This document shows, piece by piece, positions 7,313 to 16,621 of a DNA stretch of 55,281 bases. The DNA is from Candidatus Hydrogenedentota bacterium (GTDB taxonomy: Bacteria > Hydrogenedentota > Hydrogenedentia > Hydrogenedentales > SLHB01), in the NCBI GenBank assembly GCA_019695095.1, contig JAIBAQ010000018.1:1-55281 (forward strand), read 5' to 3'. Below the pieces are notes generated by a model that saw nothing but the letters and a program-made list of their open reading frames with translations, searched no databases and was not told the origin of the DNA. A program made the position numbers and the translations under genes. Within the stretch, counting starts at the first letter, position 1. Every line of letters starts with the position of its first letter.

Positions 7313-7612
7313 CTTATGCATTCATTCCAGAATGCTTATAGGTTTCTCACTGAAATCAAATTTACGGTGATTTTGACGTCGTAAGCCCGCCATATGCCCG
7401 ACTCGATGGATTCCTTCTCCAGTCCACACCACACATCGGGCCTTACCTTGTATCGAATTCCAGTTAAGTCTGTACGTTCATCTCGCTGCCAAGTGAGCCT
7501 CACAGTGTCAGCATTGCTCCGTCTCATTCGCCTAAAGACCAGGCTCGATGGTATACGTATCTTCCTAAACAGCTCAGTCTTCATCGAATCAAGAACCATC
7601 AGAATGCAAGAG

Positions 7613-8418
7613 ATGAAACGCTGGATAATTCAAGCCAATCTCGACACGTTCGACATTGATACTTACTTTCGGCAATGTTCGACTATTGTCTCAACAGTTC
7701 GGCAATAGCATCTTGTGGAGAAGATGATGCCTGGAGGCCACGTTGTTATACGGAAGGCGACAGGTTTGCAGATGGCAGTATCTGGGATCGTGGGTCTTGG
7801 TGAACTGACGAGTCGTGCTGAGGCGTTGGAAAAAGACGAAGCCCCAAGAGTCCTGTGGCGTGGAGAGGATTGGTCTGGCAGGGCTTTTCAGGTGCGTGGG
7901 GTGATTCAATATAGATGCCTTACCTCCAAAGAAGAGGTCTGTAAAGACTGGTTGAAGAAGAACCCTATCTCTTTAGACCGTAGAATTCTCAAACTAATGT
8001 AGTAATCGAATTCTCTGATTACGCCTAATAGGCCCCAGCGGCTTACTGAGCTTGTGCGAAATACAGCACTGGACTCTCCCAAAACCACCTAGGTCGACTT
8101 TGAAGATGCTGCAAATGATGCCCTGAGGAACTCCAAGAGTTTGCCGCCAGGGGTCGCCGGGGACAGGCAGCTTTCAGAAGGAACCTACTGGTCGCCTATG
8201 GCAATCGGTGCGTAATCTCCAAGCATGGGCCTTCCGAGGTTCTTGAGGCTGTTCATATCTTGCCGCACGCTGGGTTCGGCATAAATGAACTCGACAACGG
8301 ACTCCTTATGCGTTCGGACTTGCTTACGTTATTTGATGCTGGGCTGATTCGCATAAACCCGGATTCGTTGGTGGTGGTAATTGATACTCGCTTCAAGGCA
8401 CTCCCTATGGGCAATTAG
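7613..8418 (+). pseudogene. EVE-HNH nuclease, broken (in-frame amber plus frameshift)
   Basis: Remnant of a two-domain modification-dependent restriction-type nuclease. From the ATG at 7613 the frame reads MKRWIIQANLDTFDIDTYF (EVE-domain start), hits TAG at 7706-7708, and continues in the same frame as HLVEKMMPGGHVVIRKATG...SGIVGLGELTSRAE, the rest of an EVE fold, to a stop near 8002. From 8161, in another frame, come GQAAFRRNLLVAYGNRCVIS, HILPHAGF and NELDNGLLMRSDLLTLFD, a typical HNH_2 domain ending at TAG 8418. The last conserved His of the HNH (normally LHTLFD) is Leu here, further evidence of decay. EVE domains read modified cytosine in related nucleases (established for the family). It lies just outside attR copy 2, a place where defence cargo is common. 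Nothing recognisable lies in 7313-7612. Confidence 0.78.
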
Positions 8419-8521
8419 ATGGAAAAAGGATTCGACCTAGGGAGGACGGGAAGCAGCCGGGGCTTAAGTTACTGAAACGGCGACGGGATGAGAAGTGTGT
8501 ACATGTCGGTCGATTTGGTGC

Positions 8522-8550
8522 TTGACAAGCGACAATTTAAACTGATAAAA
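8522..8550 (+). promoter_or_regulatory. sigma70-type promoter before the symporter gene
   Basis: A consensus TTGACA (8522-8527) is followed after 16-17 bases by GATAAA/ATAAAA (8544-8550). It is 146 bases upstream of the symporter ATG, in the only sizeable gap before the glycan operon, so it probably drives the operon. A LacI-family gene at the far end of the locus suggests control here, but I see no clear perfect operator palindrome. Confidence 0.55.
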
Positions 8551-8695
8551 CCTTTTAACGCACAGTGAATAGGTCCTCATGCGAGGCGCAAAATCGCAGG
8601 CAGACGTCTTGGGTAGTCTTTTGTTGGCCCGAGAAGCTTTCTTTTTCAGGAACTCTGCGAGGTGCGTGAGGACAGCACAGATAGAGGATGGGGGT

Positions 8696-10504
8696 ATGCA
8701 GGCAACGGGCAAGGCAGAAGCGGTCGATATTGCCGTTATCGTGGCCTATATGGCTGCGGTGTTGGTGCTGGGGTATATTCTCAAGCGTTACTCGGCCAAG
8801 AACATGGAAGGCTACTTTCTTGGAGGCCGCCGGCTGCCGGGCTGGGCCAACGGATTTTCCTACGCGGCGGCGTGCATGAACTCCGACGTGGCCCCCGCTT
8901 ATATCGCATGGACCGTCGGCACGGGTCTTTTCATTGGCTGGTTTTACATCGCTCGGTTCGGGCTGGCATTCATGATTGCCGGTACCCTCTTTGCAATATT
9001 CTGGCGAAAACTGAACCTGTTCACCGCTCCCGAGTTCTATGAGCTTCGCTTTCCTGGCAGGGCGGGGTCCGCAGTCCGGGGTTGGATCGCATTTCGCAGC
9101 GCATTCATCGCTGTGGTGGCCTGGTCGGGAACTGGACTGCTTGGAATGAGTAAGGTCACCGAACCGGTCTTCGGGTGGGACAAAACAGAGACCTTCGCGA
9201 TCGTAATCCCAATGGTACTGGTCTACGTGCTTATGTCGGGGTACTTGGGGGTCGTGGCGACGGACATTCTTCACACGACCGTGATGATTTTCTCCGGAAT
9301 CGCGCTGTGCGTATTCGGGCTAGTGCAAATCGGCGGGCCAGCGGAGCTGCTGGCCAAGCTTACCCAGGCGGCCGGTCCGGATGTGACAGGCAGCCTACCA
9401 CCGTTTGACCACCCCGAACTTGGGATGGCAGCGATTTTGATTCTGTTTCTGGGGACGGGAATTGGCTATGGAGGCGACGTGGCACCGATGGGAAGCGCCA
9501 TGGAAGGACAGCGGGTATTCTCGTGCCGAACATACCGCGACTCCGCCAAGATGTTTGTCTGGACCGAGTGCGTTTTATGGCTTCTACTCGTTACGATAAC
9601 GCTACCCGGTCTTGTAGCCATTGCCAAGTGGCCCGAACTGCATACAGCCACCCGCAGCGTGCGCGAGACCGTATATGGCCTGTTGCTCCAGACGTATTTG
9701 CCGCCCGCTTTTCTCGGACTGGCGGTTGCTGCGCTGATGGCCGCACTGATGTCCACGTTGAGCGCAAACTACAATTTCGGTTCGCAGGTCGCGACAAGCG
9801 ACCTGTATCGCAGGTTCATCCACCGAAAAGGGACCGAGAATCACTATGTTCGCGTTGGGCGCATATTCGTGGTTGCCATTTGTGCGTTGTCCGTGTTCGT
9901 TGCCTACAAAGGTTCCAGCATCATCACGATTGCCATATTCCTCGTAGGCCTGAGCGCGGCCGAATACGCGGCTAACTGGGGACAGTGGTGGTGGTGGCGA
10001 TTTAACGGTTACAGCCGCCTGTCTGCTTCGTTTGGAGGCCCGGTAATCTTCGTCCTCATACGGTTTGTCGTCGCTCCGACCTTTGAGAAGAATGGGTGGG
10101 GAACAATCACAGAGTGGTACGCGATTCTGGCTGCCATGGCCCTCACGACCTTGCTGTGGGTCAGCGTAACACTGCTGACGCCGCCTCAGGACGAGAAGAT
10201 CCTCATGGAATTCTATCGCCGCGCGCAACCCCTCGGATGGTGGGGGCCTATCCGAAAGAAACTTGGTATTCCGGATGAACACGCCCACCGCAGTTTGATT
10301 ATTAAGGGATTCGGGATTGCAGTGCTTGGAACCGCATGGGCGGCGGCGGCAGTTTTTGTCCTCTCGAATCTGTTTGTCGGAAAGTTCATGTTTGCCCTGA
10401 AGATCGGTGCAGTTGGGCTCGTTTTGATGCTTGTTTTCTGGCGAATGTTTGGGCGTTACATGAGTGTGCTTGAGCAGCGGACATTTGGAGACACCAAAGA
10501 ATAG
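8696..10504 (+). CDS. sodium:solute symporter (SSS family)
   Basis: A 602-residue inner-membrane transporter with about 13-14 hydrophobic segments. Family features include GYFLGGRRLPGWANGFSYAA near the N-terminus, CMNSDVAPAYIAWTVG, the FTAPEFYELRFPG loop and the AALMAALMSTLSANYNFGSQ segment typical of SSS porters. It probably imports a sugar or amino-sugar derivative with Na+. The ATG at 8696 is preceded by GAGG and follows a first-helix pattern; the frame is open to 8579 but that leader has no transporter character. It is first in a same-strand run of eight genes to 20694, so it is likely the uptake step for what the secreted hydrolases release. Confidence 0.92.
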   Translation: MQATGKAEAVDIAVIVAYMAAVLVLGYILKRYSAKNMEGYFLGGRRLPGWANGFSYAAACMNSDVAPAYIAWTVGTGLFIGWFYIARFGLAFMIAGTLFAIFWRKLNLFTAPEFYELRFPGRAGSAVRGWIAFRSAFIAVVAWSGTGLLGMSKVTEPVFGWDKTETFAIVIPMVLVYVLMSGYLGVVATDILHTTVMIFSGIALCVFGLVQIGGPAELLAKLTQAAGPDVTGSLPPFDHPELGMAAILILFLGTGIGYGGDVAPMGSAMEGQRVFSCRTYRDSAKMFVWTECVLWLLLVTITLPGLVAIAKWPELHTATRSVRETVYGLLLQTYLPPAFLGLAVAALMAALMSTLSANYNFGSQVATSDLYRRFIHRKGTENHYVRVGRIFVVAICALSVFVAYKGSSIITIAIFLVGLSAAEYAANWGQWWWWRFNGYSRLSASFGGPVIFVLIRFVVAPTFEKNGWGTITEWYAILAAMALTTLLWVSVTLLTPPQDEKILMEFYRRAQPLGWWGPIRKKLGIPDEHAHRSLIIKGFGIAVLGTAWAAAAVFVLSNLFVGKFMFALKIGAVGLVLMLVFWRMFGRYMSVLEQRTFGDTKE

Positions 10505-10547
10505 GTTTTGACCAGCTGGTCGCCAACTGGGGATGGGGAATCGAGGG

Positions 10548-12614
10548 ATGACACGACAGCACGTTGCCGCAGTCTGGCGGTTGGTTTCGGGGTTAGCCAT
10601 TAGGCTGTCCGCTTTGTATATGTCCGTCGCGGCGTTCGCCGCGGACATGGGGCAGCCGAAGGACTCGTTTATGCTTATTGAACAAGGCAAAGTCGTGTCC
10701 TCGGTTGTGGTCCTGGGAGGACAGTCAGGTGACATCCTTGACCGTGCCGCAGATGCCATTGACGCGCCTATTCGGGAGTGGGTGGGTACCGGCCTGAACC
10801 GGGTGCGTGTCTTACCAACGTCTAAAGACCTTCCCGGCGGTGCCTGCGTCGTTTTAGGAACGCTCAAAGCGATTCGCGAATGGCGACCGGACTTCGAGCA
10901 GCTTTATCCCGAAGCCCTGCGTGTGAATGGAGCCGATGAGCACGGTTTTGCGTGTGTTCCATCGAAGAACGGCGATGCTTCCCAATTGGTAGTGGTAGGG
11001 AAGACACCGCGCGGTGTGTACAACGGCGCGATATGGCTGCGAGATATGTGCATCGACGGTCGCGGCACGGCGGTTTGGCTTATGCCCGCGCCGATCTTGC
11101 GAAGCCCGCAAATGGCCATGCGCGGTGTTTACTGTCTCTCCATGTACGGCGTCGTGTCCAAATACTCCCCCGAGGACTGGCGCCGTGTCTTCGAGTCTTT
11201 TGCCCGCGACGGTATGGACCGCGTCTATTTTTGGGTGTCAGGCATGTTTCCCAGTCAGAAGTTCCCGTGGACATTTGACCGTGATGCCTCGACAGGGACC
11301 AACATCCGCACCGTCGCTCAGATCCGTGAGGTGATGCAGGCAGCCCATGACTTTGGCTTAAAGTTCTATCTGGGCAGCGGCGTGTTTGCCTGGTCCACGG
11401 CTTATTACTTGGGCGAAGGCCTACCCAACAATGGAACGGCGACCGGCGCGGGAGGTCTGTGCCCGGCTATTCCGGAGGTGCGCCAGCGGCACAAAGAATA
11501 CTTTACGGAAATGATCGAGGCGCTGCCTGAAGCCGACGGTTTCTTCTTTGAATTACGCGACGAGCACGGTCAATGCATGTGCGAGTACTGCAATAAGGAC
11601 ATCGATACGTTCGGTTCGAAGATGTATGGGCAGTATGAGATTAGCTTTATCCATGAATTCACGCGCGACCTTTGGCAAGAGCATCCCAAGGTCAACATTT
11701 GTGTAAACGTCGGCTATAAAGAACATGAAAGAGACGTTGCTTTCTACAAGGCTATTTCCGAGATGCGTGACCCGCGTTTCGAATTCCTTGATGTGCGCGG
11801 GAGTTGGGAATTCCCTGGTCCTACGGGCGAGCGTTTGCCGGGTTCTTACTTCTCGAGCAAGATGACCCACTGGGATCCGTTTTACTCGAGGCTGCTGGGC
11901 GAGATAGTGCAAGTATCCGAAAAGATTGCCCGTTCGGGCTACGCCGGATATTCACCGGCGTTCGAGCCGGGCTACGCGACGGCCGACTACTATTGCCAGG
12001 AGATCCCCTATCCGACGGACGTCTTACCGTACGCCGCCACAGGATTCGCGTTTCGCGAACTCACTTGGGAGCCCATCCTGGCTGCGTCCAATCTGGAACA
12101 ACGCGCGCAGCAGCGCTTCTTCGGTGTCGATGCATCCAAGGAATTGGCCAAGGACCTCTTTGTGCTACGCGACTGGGTCGTAACGAATGGCAAAACGATT
12201 ACGAAGTACTCCCAGCCTTTGGTTAATTATATTGGGGAGACCTTGAAGCCCCCCGTGCTTGCGGTCGTGGCTGCGGAACAACTGAAGAAATCGGAGTTCG
12301 ATGCGCAGTCGGAGCAGTTTCTGGCGGAGCTTACGCAAATTGCCGGTATCGTGAATGATGGTTTGCCTCTGCTGACGCGCATCGAAGGCAATGTCACCAA
12401 GGCTCAATCGCAAGGTACCTTGAAAACGAAGAGTACGGCGCGGGGCATGCTGAAATTGATTCAGGATTCTCGAGAGAACATCAAACAAGCCCAGTTCGAA
12501 GATGAACGACTCGCCGGATGGATAAATCAGCTTAAGGAGCAGCGTGGCGCACCAAAACCGTCCGCGGAAAAGCCCGTGATAAATGCGCCGGAAGCTTTGC
12601 CAGTAGGGCAGTAG
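10548..12614 (+). CDS. secreted glycoside-hydrolase-like protein A (GH20/GH67-like N-domain + TIM barrel)
   Basis: A 688-residue exported protein: signal peptide (LSALYMSVAAFA|AD), then an alpha/beta domain of the kind preceding GH20/GH67/GH84 barrels (LVVVGKTPRGVYNGAIWLRD, about 150-170), then a TIM barrel starting MAMRGVYCLSMYG. A candidate catalytic stretch ELRDEHGQCMCEYC lies at about residue 335 (11550-11591): an acidic DE pair followed by CxCxxC, probably a metal site. The C-terminal 130 residues are helical. It is a paralogue of the protein at 18694-20694. The most likely role is hydrolysis of an amino-sugar- or uronate-containing glycan; the family assignment is by overall pattern only. 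The ATG at 10548 has GGGGA 8 bases before it; 10533 is an alternative. Confidence 0.7.
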   Translation: MTRQHVAAVWRLVSGLAIRLSALYMSVAAFAADMGQPKDSFMLIEQGKVVSSVVVLGGQSGDILDRAADAIDAPIREWVGTGLNRVRVLPTSKDLPGGACVVLGTLKAIREWRPDFEQLYPEALRVNGADEHGFACVPSKNGDASQLVVVGKTPRGVYNGAIWLRDMCIDGRGTAVWLMPAPILRSPQMAMRGVYCLSMYGVVSKYSPEDWRRVFESFARDGMDRVYFWVSGMFPSQKFPWTFDRDASTGTNIRTVAQIREVMQAAHDFGLKFYLGSGVFAWSTAYYLGEGLPNNGTATGAGGLCPAIPEVRQRHKEYFTEMIEALPEADGFFFELRDEHGQCMCEYCNKDIDTFGSKMYGQYEISFIHEFTRDLWQEHPKVNICVNVGYKEHERDVAFYKAISEMRDPRFEFLDVRGSWEFPGPTGERLPGSYFSSKMTHWDPFYSRLLGEIVQVSEKIARSGYAGYSPAFEPGYATADYYCQEIPYPTDVLPYAATGFAFRELTWEPILAASNLEQRAQQRFFGVDASKELAKDLFVLRDWVVTNGKTITKYSQPLVNYIGETLKPPVLAVVAAEQLKKSEFDAQSEQFLAELTQIAGIVNDGLPLLTRIEGNVTKAQSQGTLKTKSTARGMLKLIQDSRENIKQAQFEDERLAGWINQLKEQRGAPKPSAEKPVINAPEALPVGQ

Positions 12615-12679
12615 CGGCGGACCCCCTTTTGCAACGGCAAGTAATGCGTTTGCAGAAATAATGAATTGAGGAGATAGTC

Positions 12680-13903
12680 ATGGATGTCGTTCTGTCGATG
12701 TTTGGACCAACCGCCCACGGTGAGAGTCCAGCCCAAACCGCAGCAAACCTGAAGAAGGTCGGTGCTACGGGACTCCTCTTTTTTACAAGCTTGTATCACG
12801 GGTATCGGTTGCTCCAACGACGTTATCCTAGCAAAGCGATCTACTCGCTGGAGACGGACCGGATCTGTTTCGAGCCTGACCTTTCGTTCTATGCCGACTG
12901 CTCGATCAGACCGGGCCTTAGCAAGGACTTCGCGGGCAGAGACTGGGTGGCTGAGATGGGCAAGGCCTTGCACGCCGAAGGCTTAGCGTTCAATCCGCTC
13001 ATCCCTGTCTGTGCGGGGGAGCGGTTGGTTCAGGAGATGCCTGAAATCGCGGTGAAGAACCTCTACGGTTCAGCAGATCGTCTGTTCATGTGCTACAACA
13101 ATCCGGATGTGCGCGCTTACCGTCTCGCCATGGTCCGTGACCTTGCCTCCCGCTATGCATTCGACAATCTCATGCTGGACAAGATCCCGCAGATCATGCT
13201 GGAACAGTGCGCGTTTAGCGGCATTTTCGATGCGCCCCTGCGCACTGTCGGCAGTGCGTGTTTCTGTGAGCACTGCAAAGCAGCCGCAGCAGAGAGGAAC
13301 GTGGACCTCGAAGAGATTCGGCTGAAGGCGATCGAGATTGCGAACCAGTCGTTGAGCATTCCTTCACATATCATGGCTGCCCAAGGCACAAAAGTGATGG
13401 GGGACACCGAAGTACCGCTTTTGCTGCTTGAGGAACCGCTGGTTTACCAGCTTCTGCAATTCCGCTTTGAGACGGCGGTGAGCTTTGTCGGCGAGATTCG
13501 GCGCGCGTTGAAATCCTGCAAACCCAAGGCCGGACTTCAGGCCGCCTTCGTGCCGCCCTCGCACTTCGGCCATGACATGACATCGCCGCGCTCTTGGATG
13601 ACGATCCAGAGTTACAAGAAGTATGCGGATGTACTGGATGAAATCTACTGCATTGTTCACTACGAACCAGACGTTGTACGTTTCGAGACTCAGCGTGCGG
13701 TCGCCGCTGCGGGCGGGCGGACAAAGATCGTGACCGGTATGCGCTTCTACGGAAGCACGCGACCGGAGGAGATAGCGCCCTTGGCCGAAGCGGCTCTCGC
13801 GGGCGGTTCGCAAGGCGTCCATTTCCTCGGGTACGACATCACGACGGATGAACTTCTAACTGCACTGCGCGCGTGGGTGGAAGAGAAAGGGATCAACCGA
13901 TGA
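12680..13903 (+). CDS. TIM-barrel glycosyl-hydrolase-like protein, cytoplasmic
   Basis: A 407-residue protein without a signal peptide, preceded by a good ribosome site (GAGGAG, 13640-style spacing of about 6-8 bases before 12680). Repeating beta-strand/helix units (TGLLFFTSLYHGY, LAFNPLIPVC, FDNLMLDKIPQIML, LQAAFVPPSHFG, GVHFLGYDITTDELL) fit a barrel of the glycoside-hydrolase-like superfamily. ACFCEHC (about 194-200) repeats the CxCxxC seen in the two secreted hydrolases. It may act on an imported oligosaccharide, but no known catalytic pair can be named with certainty. It overlaps the DegT gene by ATGA. Confidence 0.6.
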   Translation: MDVVLSMFGPTAHGESPAQTAANLKKVGATGLLFFTSLYHGYRLLQRRYPSKAIYSLETDRICFEPDLSFYADCSIRPGLSKDFAGRDWVAEMGKALHAEGLAFNPLIPVCAGERLVQEMPEIAVKNLYGSADRLFMCYNNPDVRAYRLAMVRDLASRYAFDNLMLDKIPQIMLEQCAFSGIFDAPLRTVGSACFCEHCKAAAAERNVDLEEIRLKAIEIANQSLSIPSHIMAAQGTKVMGDTEVPLLLLEEPLVYQLLQFRFETAVSFVGEIRRALKSCKPKAGLQAAFVPPSHFGHDMTSPRSWMTIQSYKKYADVLDEIYCIVHYEPDVVRFETQRAVAAAGGRTKIVTGMRFYGSTRPEEIAPLAEAALAGGSQGVHFLGYDITTDELLTALRAWVEEKGINR

Positions 13904-15201
13904 GAAAGCTCGCTCTATATGGAGGCGAGCCGGTTCGCCAGATTCCCTATCCACGTTGGCCCGAAGTTTCCCGCGAAGACGAGGAGAGTGTGCTGGAGGT
14001 GGTCCGTAGCGGGAACTGGTGGATGTACAGCTACGGGACGGACGAATTCGCGGGCACGGTCCAAGGCACCTCGCGTGTCATGATGGGGGAAAGGCGCTTT
14101 GCGGAGATGCACAACGCAAAGTTTGCCTATGCGACGGCGAGCGGATCGGCCTGCCTCGAAATCGCGTGCCGCGCACTCGGCCTGAAGCCCGGCGATGAAG
14201 TCATTACCACGCCCTACACATTTATTGCAACGACGACGTGTATCCTCAATGCGGGAGCTATACCGGTTTACGTTGATATCGACCCCGAGACTTATAACCT
14301 GGACGCTGACCGCATCGAAAGCGCCATCACGTCGCGTACGCGCGCGATCATCCCAGTGCATTTCGGCGGATGCATTTGCGACATTGACAGCATCAACACC
14401 ATCGCCCGCAAGCATGGCTTACATGTGATCGAGGATGCCGCGCATGCGCACGGGGCATCGTTGCGCGGTGGTCGGTTTGCGGGGACTCTGGGCGACATCG
14501 GCATTTTCAGTTTACAGCAGTCAAAATTGCTCACGTGCGGCGAAGGCGGCATGATCACGACAAACGACCCCGAGTTGGCGGACGCATCGTGGTCTCTGCG
14601 TCACTATGGGCGCACCAGGACGGGAAAATGGTACGAGCATTTCCGTTTGGGGTGGCATTACCGAATGACGGAGATGCAAGGCGCGCTGCTCCTGTCTCAG
14701 TTGGAGAAATTGCCCGCGCAAAACGAGGTACGTCGCCGCAACGCGAAGGTTCTGCGCAAGGGGCTCGCCGAGGTGCCGGGGATCCTTCCCGTGCGCCAGC
14801 ATCCCGAGGCCGAGCAGGATGTGTACTACGTCCTCTGTCTTCGCTACTTGCCGGAGAAGTGGGAGGGTCTTTCCAAGAGTCTCGTACTCGCGGCTTTGGC
14901 TGCTGAGGGTGTGCCTGTTTTTGGCGGGTACTCGTTCCCATTGTATGAAAACCCTCTATTCCAGAGCATGGACTTCAACAGTCCCGAGTCGATCTATCAG
15001 TTCGGCCGCAACGCGCCCGTAGCTGACTTCCTCCAGTACCGTGAGAAGTGCCCGGTTACGGAGCGGGCCTGCCACACCGAGAGCATGTGGATCACTCACG
15101 ACATGCTTTCCGGGACTAACGAGGACACGCTCGACATTGTGCGCGCATATGAGAAAGTCTGGGAGAATCGGAGTGAACTCCTCAAAAATACCTTCGTCTG
15201 A
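13900..15201 (+). CDS. DegT/DnrJ/EryC1/StrS-family PLP aminotransferase
   Basis: A 433-residue fold-type-I PLP enzyme of the sugar-aminotransferase group. Visible signatures are ATASGSACLEIACRALGLKPG, GDEVITTPYTFIATT, VIEDAAHAHGA (PLP-binding Asp) and SLQQSKLLTCGEGG with the Schiff-base Lys. These enzymes add or remove amino groups on keto-sugars or inositols. In a catabolic setting beside a Gfo/Idh dehydrogenase and a NagB-like enzyme, it may transaminate a keto-amino-sugar intermediate (inference). The start is fixed by the ATGA overlap with the preceding stop (13900-13903); an in-frame extension to 13873 is unnecessary. Confidence 0.88.
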   Translation: MRKLALYGGEPVRQIPYPRWPEVSREDEESVLEVVRSGNWWMYSYGTDEFAGTVQGTSRVMMGERRFAEMHNAKFAYATASGSACLEIACRALGLKPGDEVITTPYTFIATTTCILNAGAIPVYVDIDPETYNLDADRIESAITSRTRAIIPVHFGGCICDIDSINTIARKHGLHVIEDAAHAHGASLRGGRFAGTLGDIGIFSLQQSKLLTCGEGGMITTNDPELADASWSLRHYGRTRTGKWYEHFRLGWHYRMTEMQGALLLSQLEKLPAQNEVRRRNAKVLRKGLAEVPGILPVRQHPEAEQDVYYVLCLRYLPEKWEGLSKSLVLAALAAEGVPVFGGYSFPLYENPLFQSMDFNSPESIYQFGRNAPVADFLQYREKCPVTERACHTESMWITHDMLSGTNEDTLDIVRAYEKVWENRSELLKNTFV

Positions 15202-15225
15202 TGACTTCGCGGAGGTGAGAATCGT

Positions 15226-16611
15226 ATGAACGTCGGTTGTGCGCAAGTCGATATCACTCCACGTCGCGCGTTGACGCTGTGCGGTTTTGCCGCGCGTCGG
15301 AACCTGCCGTTTGCGGAAATCCACGATCCGCTGAGACTGCACGCGCTCATAGTCGCAGAGAAGGAAGAGCGGGTACTCATTCTGTCGTTCGATCTGCTTG
15401 CGCTGGGGCCCGAGGTGACTGAGAGGCTGCACGAGGTCCTGGACGCTGTCGATGGGCTCGATGTTCCGCGCGCGAAGAGGGTGTTTTGCTGCACACACAC
15501 GCACAGTGCACCGGCGGCGGTGAAGCTGATGGGCTGTGGTGTCATCGAGGCCGACTACATCGCCCAACTCAGTGAAGCCGTTGCTTCCGTTGCCGCGCAA
15601 GCCAGTGCGCAGTGCGTCCTTGCCCAAGCGCGCGTAGCGAAAATCGAGCTGTCTGGACATTCCTACAACCGGCGACGCGTTCTCGACGACGGTCGCGTAG
15701 TCATGACCGAACAGCCAAGCACGCCGGTTCGCAAGGCCGGCCCTGTGTTGCCCCGCATGCTTCTTCTTCGCTTCGAGACTGAGGATGGCCTTCCCGTCGC
15801 GGGTCTGGTTCACTGGGCCGCCCATCCCTGCACCGTCTGCGGAAATTGTGTCACCGGAGACTTCCCCGGCGAGTTATGTCGCCAACTGAGCGCGAAGCAT
15901 GGATATCCTTATATGTTTCTTCAGGGAAGCTGCGGCAACATCAATCCGCCGTTAGGCGACATGAGCGTTGAGCAGATGCTGGGCAACGTATCGTCAATCA
16001 TGGAAGAATTGGAGCAACCGGCATGGTCGCCGCCGGTAAACCCGGCCCCATTCCGACTTGCAGGTCGAAGTATTGCGCTTCCCTATGCGGCCGGACTGCC
16101 CCTCTCCGAGCTCATCGCCATGGGCGAAGGCATGAAACAGATCGCCGAGACCGGTCATGGGCCGCAGCGAGAATTGCAGGAACTCTCTAACATTTTGAAC
16201 GTTGAAGTGGGCCGGGAGCCCGACCCGCTCATGCTGCGATACATTGCGGGTGTCTTGCGCAATTGGACCGCTGAGCAGATTGGAGTGGCCGAAGGCAACC
16301 AGGCCCGGACGTGTCCGCTAGACGTCAAGGTACTGCGGATTGGACACGTGGTTCTGTGTTTCGTCGCTGCCGAGGTCTTTGCCGAGACCGCACTGGCTAT
16401 ACAGGAGACCTTCCCCGAGCTTTGCGTCGCGCTCGTCGGTTATGCCTCGCCGATAGTGGGTTACTTGCCGACGGACGAGGCGATGGATGAAGGCGGATAT
16501 GAGGTCGCCTACGCTTTCAAGTTCTATGGTCATCCCGCCGCCTTCGCCAGGGGCGCAGAAGCGCTGACCGTCGCTACGCTCAAGGAGTTGGTCGAGGTGA
16601 CGCAATTATGA
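15226..16611 (+). CDS. neutral ceramidase-like hydrolase (alkaline/neutral ceramidase N-domain)
   Basis: A 461-residue protein without an obvious signal peptide. It opens with MNVGCAQVDITPRRALTLCGF, typical of the neutral-ceramidase-like family, and has LILSFDLLALGPEV and the zinc-site FCCTHTHSAPA, then GLVHWAAHPCTV and FLQGSCGNINPP. True ceramidases are amidases that cut N-acyl sphingosine. Many bacterial relatives of this length sit in sugar operons and lack the C-terminal Ig-like domain, as here, so the substrate is likely another N-acyl compound such as an N-acetyl sugar (inference). Confidence 0.75.
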   Translation: MNVGCAQVDITPRRALTLCGFAARRNLPFAEIHDPLRLHALIVAEKEERVLILSFDLLALGPEVTERLHEVLDAVDGLDVPRAKRVFCCTHTHSAPAAVKLMGCGVIEADYIAQLSEAVASVAAQASAQCVLAQARVAKIELSGHSYNRRRVLDDGRVVMTEQPSTPVRKAGPVLPRMLLLRFETEDGLPVAGLVHWAAHPCTVCGNCVTGDFPGELCRQLSAKHGYPYMFLQGSCGNINPPLGDMSVEQMLGNVSSIMEELEQPAWSPPVNPAPFRLAGRSIALPYAAGLPLSELIAMGEGMKQIAETGHGPQRELQELSNILNVEVGREPDPLMLRYIAGVLRNWTAEQIGVAEGNQARTCPLDVKVLRIGHVVLCFVAAEVFAETALAIQETFPELCVALVGYASPIVGYLPTDEAMDEGGYEVAYAFKFYGHPAAFARGAEALTVATLKELVEVTQL

Positions 16612-16621
16612 GGGCCGCTAC

